Source: Flabesymbios commensalis | Taxonomy: Eukaryota; Annelida; Polychaeta; Terebellida; Flabelligeridae | DNA: 64,000 nt | Assembly: GCA_964017125.1 (NCBI GenBank) | Contig: OZ024915.1 | Span: forward strand, 73,724,032 to 73,788,031 | Direction: 5' to 3' | Shown here: piece by piece, positions 57,501 to 64,000 of the stretch | Layout of the letters: each line of letters starts with the position of its first letter | Numbering within the stretch: position 1 is the first letter of the stretch | The notes under the pieces: generated by a model | What the model was told of the DNA's origin: nothing | The model's database searches: none | The model's input: the letters and a program-made list of their open reading frames with translations, nothing else | Program-made: the position numbers and the translations under genes

Positions 57501-60500
57501 AGTCTCATTGCAAGAACACACAAAAGAGCCGATGGTGTTCTGACAGATCTGTTCACAGTCATGAACGCTGTTGGTACATTCATCAAAGTCCACGCATTCA
57601 ACCTGATTGACTTCTTTGTACCCTGTTCTACACCAGCATTTGTAGGATCCGTCAGTATCTGTACATTCTTGAGCACAGACATCACTCTCATCTTCACACT
57701 CGTCAATGTTGTGACAGTTGTGATCGCCTCCATCTTCCAGTTGGTAGCCCTCAGGACACTCACATTGGTAACTGTCCCCAGACAGTGGTTTACAGGTGTC
57801 AGAGCATGGAGCGGTGATACAGGGATCCTTGACTGAAACATGAAAATGTTACTTTAGGGTTGGAATAGCAAAGTGTGTTTTAAATGACCATTTCAAATAA
57901 GCTGTTCTTCTCATCAGCTTCTGAAGTAGTCAATTAGAATTATACCCATTTATAATAACGGCCCATTCCCAAATGTCATTAACCAAAAAAGTTTCAAAGT
58001 TTAACATTGTGTTATTTAGGCTAATATCATCGTAAATCTATATTACTTTTCTCCACCCTCCTTTTGAAAGATATATATAGACCTACCCGATGAGTGTGTA
58101 TTTCGGAAAGTTCATACATAGTCAGGGAGTTTAGGGCAATAGATGGGCTGTTTGGGGCAAATTGTTTCAAAGCCACCAAATTTGGCCCAGATGTCGACAG
58201 AACCCTACTTGATCAATTTTGGGTGGTTGCCAAGAATGGCATCGCCTTGCGCCATCGTAGGGGCTAAATCCAAAATGGCCGCCATCATGTATCAGAGATC
58301 AGAATTAAGCAATATAACAATTTTCAGTTCTCATTAATTAAATTGCGTAAGACTATACCTGGACCATGAAGCTATGACATACCTATACATGAGTCATCTG
58401 TTCTCACATAGACTATACCTGGACCATGAAGCTATGACTCACCTTCACACGAGTCATCTGTTCTCACATATCCTTCTTCACAATAGCAGGTGAATCCACC
58501 TTGTGTGTTATGACAGACTTGATCACAACCATGATCATTAGAAGCACATTCATCTATATCCTGACATATGTTACCATCATGAATAAAGCCACTGGAGCAA
58601 ACACAGTGATATCCACCAGCGTCATTAACACAAATCATGTGTGGCTCATCACACGTGTGATCATTATCAGAAACACACTCAATATATTCCACACAGTGTT
58701 TGCCGTCTGGTCCAAGTCGGAAAGTCTCATTACAAGAACACACAAAAGAGCCGATGGTGTTATGACAGATCTGTTCACAGTCATGAACGCTGTTGGTACA
58801 TTCATCAAAGTCCACGCATCCAACCTGATTGACTTCTTTGTACCCTGTTCTACACCAGCATTTGTAGGATCCGTCAGTATCTGTACATTCTTGAGCACAG
58901 ACATCACTCTCATCTTCACACTCGTCAATGTTGTGACAGTTGTGATCGCCTCCATCTTCCAGTTGGTAGCCCTCAGGACACTCACATTGGTAACTGTCCC
59001 CAGACAGTGGTTTACAGGTGTCAGAGCATGGAGCGGTGATACAGGGATCCTCGACTGAAACATAAAAATGTTACTTTAGGGGTGAAATAGCAAAGTGTGC
59101 TTTAAATGACCATTTCAAATAAGCTGTTCTTCTCATCAGCTTCTGAAGTAGTCAATTAGAATTATACCCATTTATAATAAAGGCCCATTCCCAAATGTCA
59201 TTAACCAAAAAAGTTTCAAAGTTTAACATTGTGTTATTTAGGCTAATATCATCGTAAATCTATATTATTTTTCTCCACCCTCCTTTTGAAAGATATATGT
59301 AGACCTACCCGATGAGTGTGTATTTCGGAAAGTTCATACATAGGCAGGGCGTTTAGGGCAATAGATGGACTGTTTGGGGCAAATTGTTTCAAAGCCACCA
59401 AATTTGGCCCAGATGTCGACAGAACCCTACTTGATCAATTTTGGGTGGTTGCCAAGAATGGCATCGCCTTGCGCCACCGTAGGGGCTAAATCCAAAATGG
59501 CCGCCATCATGTATCAGAGATCAGAATTAAGCAATATAACAATTTTCAGTTCTCAATAATTAAATTGCGTAAGACTATACCTGGACCATGAAGCTATGAC
59601 ATACCTATACATGAGTCATCTGTTCTCACATAGACTATACCTGGACCATGAAGCTATGACTCACCTTCACACGAGTCATCTTTTCTCACATATCCTTCTT
59701 CACAATAGCAGGTGAATCCACCTTGTGTGTTATGACAGAATTGATCACAACCATGATCATTAGAAGCACATTCATCTATATCCTGACATATGTTACCATC
59801 ATGAATAAAGCCACTGGAGCAAACGCAGTGATATCCACCAGCGTCATTAACACAAATCATGTGTGGCTCATCACACGTGTGATCATTATCAGAAACACAC
59901 TCATTATAATCCACACAGTGTTTGCCGTCTGGTCCAAGTCGGAAAGTCTCATTACAAGAACACACAAAAGAGCCGATGGTGTTCTGACAGATCTGTTCAC
60001 AGTCATGAACGCTGTTCGTACATTCATCAAAGTCCACGCATTCAACCTGATTGACTTCTTTGTACCCTGGTCTACACCAGCATTGGTAAGATCCGTCAGT
60101 ATCTGTACATTCCTGATCACAGTCATCACTGTCCTCTTCACATTCATCAATGTCCACGCATTCAACCTGATTGACTTCTTTGTACCCTGTTCTACACGAG
60201 CAGTTGTAGGATCCGTCAGTATCTGTACATTCTTGATCACAAACATCACTCTCATCTTCACACTCGTCAATGTTGTCTGAATCAAAACCAAACATTCATT
60301 ACATACAAAATCAGCTGAGAGAAAAGTATTTTGACTATTTACTGAAAAAGTATGAAAAATAGATGACAATAATACCAACATAAAGTTCTGTTGTGCATTT
60401 GGAAATTTAATATCGGACACAAAATATATTACATCCATGTGCAAGTAGCTTTCCATTGATATCAAATATATTGATATAGCCCAAAATTTGACTACTCATT

Positions 60501-63500
60501 GGGCACAAATGTGACATATGGTCAATTTTCTCAACCCTGGTCGAAGCCAATTTTTACATCTAACAAAAAAAGGATGTAATATGTTCATATAAGTCGTTAT
60601 TTTTATTCCAAATTGGCTTAAGTCAACATTAGTTCTAGAACATGTTTAAGTTAAAAATAAGCATTTATACCATGCAAAAATCAGCTGAAGGGGAATATTT
60701 TGACTACTTACAGTAAAAAGTATGAAAAATAGGTAAAATACATTTGTCAATGATCTGACTCACAATATGGGACATCCATGTAAACGCCTGTGTCAGTGGC
60801 TTTGTATTGATATTAAATATATTTATATAGCTCAAAATTTTACTATTTAATGGCCAAAAGTGTGTAATACGCTTGATTTCTCAAAATCGGACCAAAATTG
60901 CACATAGGTCATGTACATTTTCGGTCCTATTTCAGTAAAGCAGCGGCAGTTTGATTCGGGCCCCTGAATAGTCCAGCTATGTGAAAATAATAGTGGTTTA
61001 AATTCCCCTTCAGAGTGACACCTTGCCTTATGGTGATTTTCCGATGACATTGTAATTTAACTTGCAACGCCTTTGACGATGTGATACATCTGAGACCTTA
61101 CATACTTCTCCTAATACGAGAAATAGAAGAAAATAAACAAATTGGTGACTATGTCCTATTCCTATCAAATATGACAAGTGCCTTATAAAACGGGTCGATC
61201 TAAAAGACAAAAATGTATTGACCGACATTTTGTCATCATCCTGTTTTTTTCTTAACCTAATTACGTTACCAACGGATGTTTCTAAAAGTTGTAATCTAGA
61301 GCTAAAAAAAACCTTGCCATTTGTCTGGGAATGGGTCTTCAAGCTGTGTGGGGAAGCATAGATATTTAAGTAGCGCATAGTAAAGAACAAAGTAAAGTAC
61401 TTACGTAAAGTAACTGTATTCTTGGTATTATTACAAAATTCAACATTTAAAATATTCTGGCTGACAAAAATCTTCATCTACGAAATATTTACGAAATATA
61501 AGATATTAAATAAAGCCCTAATTAAAAAGGCTATGTTAATTTGCACATATTATTATTAGGTTGTATTATTTCTGTCAACATTTCACCACTTAGCATATTT
61601 TTTGTAAATTGTTTATCGTAACCATTCAGAAAAAAGTATTTCAGATTATATGACTGCAAAAGCTAAATTTACAGCAATCAAAAGTGATACAGCCAATTGT
61701 AACGCTTTGAATTGGCCTAATGTAACATTAAATAACAAGTCCAGGCATTTACAATGGGAATGGATATATCTTATTCTACTGAAATCACATATCATCACAT
61801 GCCAAGCTGCTCAAATTAGCAAACAAGCACACGAAAGCTTAACGTGATAGATGAAATGTTCTGGTTCAAAATTTCTAATATAGACATTTTAATGTAGTGG
61901 TAAAGTTTCAAACGGTATTTAAAAAAAAATGGTTACCATCTCCCTTAGGTAAAGGTAAGGTGCCACACCCGAGCTCGTAGGGCTAGACACCTCTCTGGTG
62001 TGGGATGACATATCAATTATGATATTTAGTTCTGTATGAGGTAGTGTATCCCGCAGATCACGATTTTTTTTTTTAATTTTCAGAATTTTACCAATAACAA
62101 TTTTTAGAAGATTTTTCAGAATCTAGATAAAACCCAGACGAACTATTTGTACATGTAAATGATGGTTGAATGTTACACGGCATTGGGCCACATGTTGATG
62201 CCGTCGGCCCAGTGTTGGGCAGAAAATCAGTGCTGCAGGGGAATCCCCCCTCTGTCCCTCACTTTCACCCGCCAATTACCGTCGGTGTTTTTCATGCGCC
62301 CTGGATCCCACTGTTGGAGACGGTGGGTATTTGTGGTATAAAGTGATGTATAATGCTTTTTGCTTACATGATAATTACGACTTGGGGAATGAAATTACCT
62401 TAGGCTTTTTCAGTTAAGATCAGTAGGCTATATAATCTCAAAATTGAAATGTAAAAATATGCAGTCTCTCTAACTGTTGGTTATTAAGCATATGTGTTGT
62501 TACCAGTCATGCAAATATCACTTAATATGAACGTAGCCCAAGTGTTATCAAGCTTATCATCGTGCAAAAAATGGTTTAATCACGTGACCGTGTATTATTA
62601 ATTAATAAAACATGGCGTTGCCTTGGTTTAATCACGTGACCATGTATTATTAATAAATAATACACGGCTAGGTCTAAGCTCACAAAAACTACATAGCACA
62701 GTGAATCCTCCCCCTCAGAGTATAGGCCTAGTTTATGCTATAGTTTCGCGATCACTAAGACGATTGACTCGCGTTTTATTTTACCTTGTTTGTTGTGACG
62801 GCGTCACTGCTTAAGAGCACATTTTGAAGGCAGATTCGTCTTAAGTACCGTAAACGACGTTTCAAATGGAGCTAAATCCTTGCATGTAGGCTATGTGTTG
62901 TTGAGCCTGCTAGTCTCTTTTTCAATAGTCAATCTGTAATGTAGTCTATTGATCTGTTTGTGCCACCGTTGCCTAACTACGAGTCACTCTGTTGTGCAGA
63001 TTACAGGCCTGTGCACTAAGTGACACCTGTCCCCGATTTCGTCTATTTTTATAGACAGAAATCGACAACTACAGAACGACTTCTAATTTCCTTGCACTGA
63101 CTGTCAGTTTCTAGACTACTGGCATAGACCTCAACTGCTTGAGGTAGGCCTGGCCTATCCACATGCAAAGCCTACATATTTTAGAAATAGCAAACAAGCC
63201 ACAAGATAATTCGACATGTTTGTTGAAGAATTGAGAGGTATTTTAGACTTTAATTACTGTTCATATGTTTAATAAACAGAATGAGACATCGTTGATTTAA
63301 TATTAGACCTCGTACCGTAACGGTAACGGAGCACGACTTCGTCTCGTTCCGTTACAGCCCTGACCGTTACGGTACTTGTTCCAATATACAGACAACGATG
63401 TATTATTAGATACTAATGCATGCTTAAAACCACAGGCTCTATAAATGTATATACGGCTCCAGCAGCACAAGGGGTAAATCGCCATCGACCAATAGGAGAG

Positions 63501-63943
63501 GAGCTTTCAAATTTCAACTCGTAGCGTAACGGTCAGGGCTGTAACGGAACTCGACTTCGTCCCGTTCCGTTACAGCCCTGACCGTTACGATACTCGTTCC
63601 AATATTCAGACAACGATGTATTATTAGATAGTAATGCGTTGATGGCGTGTACATCTGTTCAGATACAAACAGGTCAGAAGTCGTTTTTGCATGAACTGAT
63701 CTAGAAGGCGGGAATAACCAATTTGACTGTTGGCTACACCTGTATACCCGACCTTTATAGTGGCCTAAATTGATCGATCTGGTCAGGCTCATGCTGTCCC
63801 AATTACAAGAGACTGACCAGTGGGAAGATGTGCTCTACACTTACCGCAGGTTTTGCCATCACTGTCAAGAGTGTATCCATCCCTGCAGACACAAACAAAA
63901 GATTCCCCGTTTTTTGGAACGCAAGAATGATCGCATCCACAAT
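48511..63943 (-). CDS. Host gene span: EGF-repeat type I membrane receptor (partial, 5' end off window)
   Basis: Minus-strand gene assembled from exons that join in frame. In coding order these are 63845-63943, 59665-60276, 58443-59054, 57221-57832, 56279-56393, 54813-54907, 53932-54027, 53661-53753, 53253-53333, 52950-53035 and, tentatively, 48511-48534. The outside has at least 16 EGF modules, then one membrane span, then a tail of about 170 residues with several tyrosine motifs. EGF exons are phase 1 on both sides, the usual design of shuffled EGF exons. The signal peptide and N-terminus lie beyond 64000. No orthologue is recognised by name. Splice sites are read by eye, not tested against RNA. 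Confidence 0.82.
48535..49691. other. Probable last-intron sequence, left part
   Basis: About 1.2 kb of AT-rich sequence with no exon-like frame or repeat recognised. Confidence 0.4.
49692..52735. repeat. 87-bp minisatellite, 35 units
   Basis: Units run from ggtatctagagctggctttg to agcagggatgagggact. Counting unit starts by eye gives 35 units (the last one degenerate). Every complete unit is exactly 87 bp except two neighbours (50823-50908 and 50909-50994) that are 86 bp and share the same missing C. In one minus-strand register each unit is free of stops (SPSSLLTWGSDDRVTN, REVYHITKPALDT). No ATG lies in that register. It most likely sits in the last intron of the EGF receptor gene. Confidence 0.95.
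52950..53035 (-). CDS. EGF receptor gene, cytoplasmic tail exon (YENY, YEKL)
   Basis: 86 nt, acceptor ttctcaatttcag, donor GAG|gtacag. Phase 1 in, phase 0 out. It encodes AVDYENYFPEKAPYEKLKEE then EIDANKNKE. The tyrosines in YENY and PYEKL are placed as in SH2-docking or endocytic motifs (YxxL). Both the phase match to the upstream exon and the charged composition support it. Confidence 0.7.
53036..53252 (-). other. Intron of the EGF receptor gene
   Basis: 217 bp starting gtaggtatt and ending ttcag on the minus strand. Nothing else seen. Confidence 0.6.
53253..53333 (-). CDS. EGF receptor gene, cytoplasmic tail exon (QYGML)
   Basis: 81 nt, acceptor gatggtgtag, donor CCAG|gtaggt, phase 1 on both sides. 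It encodes GHSLEEAQYGMLNERK then MYLSEDIECKP. Contains QYGML, another YxxL-type motif. Not similar to the three repeated tail exons upstream of it. Confidence 0.7.
53661..53753 (-). CDS. EGF receptor gene, repeated tail exon 3 (SYYNVA)
   Basis: 93 nt, acceptor ccattcgtag, donor GCTG|gtacgt, phase 1 on both sides. It encodes DVVELRKIQSDPPVSS then PNIQGSDHSYYNVAA. Homologous in sequence and length to the exons at 53932-54027 and 54813-54907: all begin ACGTCGTG and end with a Tyr-x-x-Val-Ala motif. Introns around them share flanking sequence, as expected from exon duplication. Confidence 0.78.
53932..54027 (-). CDS. EGF receptor gene, repeated tail exon 2 (LTYDIV)
   Basis: 96 nt, acceptor cttttatag, donor TATG|gtatgt, phase 1 on both sides. 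It encodes DVVQQRKGQNDPPFPS then DPNNQASALTYDIVAY. LTYDIV fits the ITIM consensus (S/I/V/L-x-Y-x-x-I/V/L), the docking site for SH2 phosphatases in known inhibitory receptors. Whether it is phosphorylated here is unknown. Confidence 0.8.
54268..54425. repeat. (CCTT)n pyrimidine microsatellite
   Basis: Nearly pure ccttccttcctt preceded by ccctccctccct. It lies in the intron between the first and second repeated tail exons (54028-54812). The frames across it (54178-54459 plus, 54259-54495 minus) are artefacts. Confidence 0.97.
54813..54907 (-). CDS. EGF receptor gene, repeated tail exon 1 (NYYTVA)
   Basis: 95 nt, acceptor gttttatag, donor GGGG|gtaagt. It continues the membrane exon in phase 2 and leaves in phase 1. 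It encodes RRRGKKKGEQDQTVLP then GPNTQATPCNYYTVAG. The basic start fits the stop-transfer signal just inside the membrane. It is the homologue of the next two exons but is one nucleotide shorter, which accommodates the phase change after the membrane exon. Confidence 0.8.
54908..56278 (-). other. Intron between membrane exon and first tail exon
   Basis: About 1.37 kb, gtaagag at the donor and ttttatag at the acceptor on the minus strand. The frames 55282-55497 and 55872-56075 have no domain and are taken as chance. Confidence 0.55.
56279..56393 (-). CDS. EGF receptor gene, transmembrane exon
   Basis: 115 nt, acceptor aatgttacag, donor ATAAG|gtaagag, phase 1 in, phase 2 out. It encodes a short stalk (VLADSPGTSSGPVIGGAAGG) then a single hydrophobic span (GICIVIIICVVVFIIIFI) before arginine. 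This defines the protein as a single-pass membrane receptor with the EGF modules outside. It joins directly to the 57221-57832 exon: the split codon gives Val after the last EGF cysteine and lysine. Confidence 0.85.
56668..56775. repeat. Hairpin-repeat family F, copy 3 (half)
   Basis: Has cttagttagctctttccgct, a tgttatgggtctactgctat block and gcggggatcgtctttatacg then tcagaatctg, matching 43845-43945, but the second palindrome arm is absent. Intronic. Confidence 0.65.
57221..57832 (-). CDS. EGF receptor gene, five-EGF exon (membrane-proximal)
   Basis: 612 nt, acceptor catgtttcag, donor AAAG|gtgagt, phase 1 on both sides. Five six-cysteine EGF modules: DPCITAPCSDTCKPL..., IDECEDESDVCAQEC..., FDECTNSVHDCEQIC..., YIECVSDNDHTCDEP..., IDECASNDHGCDQVC.... 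Modules 2, 3 and 5 begin with the D-x-[D/N]-E-C calcium-binding signature with a conserved Asn or Asp and aromatic residue later. It probably serves adhesion or ligand binding outside the cell. Confidence 0.92.
58443..59054 (-). CDS. EGF receptor gene, five-EGF exon (middle copy)
   Basis: 612 nt, acceptor tatgtttcag, donor GAAG|gtgagt, phase 1 on both sides. It has the same five modules in the same order as 57221-57832, with only a handful of residue changes (for example VEDPC for VKDPC and VNQVGC for VNQVEC). It joins in frame to its neighbours. Confidence 0.92.
59665..60276 (-). CDS. EGF receptor gene, five-EGF exon (N-terminal copy, recombined)
   Basis: 612 nt, acceptor ttttgattcag, donor GAAG|gtgagt, phase 1 on both sides. 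The first module of the other two copies (DPCITAPC...) is missing. Instead the IDEC...DTDGSY...GYKEVNQVEC module occurs twice (IDECEDESDVCDQEC and IDECEEDSDDCDQEC). Total length is unchanged at five modules. This suggests unequal recombination between modules. Confidence 0.9.
62570..62670. repeat. Short direct and inverted repeats around cacgtgac
   Basis: ggtttaatcacgtgaccgtg and ggtttaatcacgtgaccatg, each followed by tattattaat, 60 bp apart. The second runs into an inverted repeat, gtattattaat...attaataatac-like, ending ataatacacgg. Intronic, function unknown. Confidence 0.65.
63305..63640. repeat. Two-copy repeat with cgtaacggtcagggctgtaa hairpin
   Basis: A block of about 110 bp at 63309-63420 recurs at 63522-63640: gacttcgtc(t/c)cgttccgtta, cagccctgaccgttacg, ttccaatat(a/t)cagacaacg, atgtattattagata. 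In the second copy the 5' side also carries cgtaacggtcagggctgtaa, the inverse of the 3' arm, forming a long hairpin. The small minus frames here (63303-63485, 63514-63792) are artefacts. Confidence 0.8.
63845..63943 (-). CDS. EGF receptor gene, single-EGF exon
   Basis: 99 nt, acceptor tacatttttcag, donor TGCG|gtaagt, phase 1 on both sides. It encodes one six-cysteine EGF module, CGCDHSCVPKNGESF then VCVCRDGYTLDSDGKTC. The short first loop (C-x-C) is unusual but known in some EGF modules. It joins to 59665-60276 in frame to give KTCDNIDEC. The gene continues upstream beyond the window. Confidence 0.85.
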
Positions 63944-64000
63944 CTGAAAAATGTATACATTTGATTGGAGCGATTATCATTAAAGTTTGATGCTTCAAAA
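63944..64000 (-). other. Intron upstream of the single-EGF exon, window edge
   Basis: Only 57 bp to the edge, with a pyrimidine-rich acceptor (atacatttttcag on the minus strand). Confidence 0.6.

Larger units (their letters stand above)
57103..60276. repeat. 1222-bp tandem triplication carrying EGF exons
   Basis: Copies start at 57103, 58325 and 59547 (caattaattaaattgcgtaa region), exactly 1222 bp apart. Each holds one 612-nt five-EGF exon plus intron. Copies 1 and 2 are near identical throughout, including introns. Copy 3 matches until inside its exon and then differs, and its upstream intron is unrelated. Recent duplication or ongoing conversion is likely. Confidence 0.93.
60277..63844 (-). 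other. Long intron of the EGF receptor gene
   Basis: About 3.6 kb between EGF exons. It contains a diverged tandem duplication (about 60305-60520 and 60675-60870, both with aaaatcagctga and gtatgaaaaatag). It also has two ggtttaatcacgtgacc repeats (62572-62650) and the cgtaacggtcagggctgtaa hairpins at 63.3-63.6 kb. No further EGF-like or other exon was recognised, but small exons could be missed. Confidence 0.6.

Noticed and set aside
57279-60280. Three 185-residue plus-strand frames opposite the EGF exons
   Set aside because: Mirror frames of real minus-strand EGF exons; they recur only because the exons are duplicated, and they lack splice or domain support.

Overview
The window is AT-rich animal DNA, most likely from a marine invertebrate. 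It has phase-1 EGF exons with GT-AG introns, many short inverted-repeat elements, long minisatellite arrays, and LINE and Ty3/Gypsy elements. Nothing seen fixes the phylum. No bacterial operons, rRNA or convincing intact tRNA genes were found.

Layout. 1-2.6 kb: copy 1 of a dispersed repeat (D) that begins in a 22-bp minisatellite. 3.0-3.7 kb: a 664-bp element with terminal inverted repeats. 3.7-17.6 kb: a 21-bp minisatellite split by a young, nearly whole Gypsy retrotransposon (4056-17022, minus strand). It has 2463-bp LTRs, a tRNA-Leu primer site, gag, a protease-RT-RNase H frame, an integrase frame, and an extra zinc-finger/proline-rich ORF after integrase. 17.6-22.2 kb: non-coding, with a cluster of TTAA-flanked palindromic elements. 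22.2-29.0 kb: copy 2 of D, split in its own minisatellite by a broken minus-strand LINE with an 11-bp target duplication. 29.1-32.3 kb: a tandem array built from a 490-bp inverted-repeat element and a 587-bp spacer, plus an older diverged relative. 32.3-48.5 kb: mostly non-coding, with a CR1-like LINE fragment, a paralogue of the 20.7-22.2 kb segment, several hairpin elements and a 41-bp x ~32 array.

48.5-64 kb: the one convincing host gene, on the minus strand and running off the right edge. In coding order it has a single-EGF exon (63.9 kb) and three 612-nt exons of five EGF modules each, the latter on a 1222-bp tandem triplication. Then come a transmembrane exon (56.3 kb), three homologous short cytoplasmic exons each ending in a Tyr-x-x-Val motif, two more tail exons with Tyr motifs, and a tentative last exon near 48.5 kb. 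All junctions checked by eye keep frame. The predicted product is a type I membrane receptor with at least 16 EGF modules and a tail suited to phosphotyrosine signalling. An array of 35 copies of an 87-bp unit sits in what is probably its last intron.

Main points for a second look: the receptor's duplicated ITIM-like tail exons and EGF-exon triplication; the extra ORF of the Gypsy element; both retroelements landing inside minisatellites; several unrelated-looking inverted-repeat families all bounded by TTAA, two with empty sites in a paralogous segment of the same window; and the 87-bp array whose every unit has one stop-free reading register.
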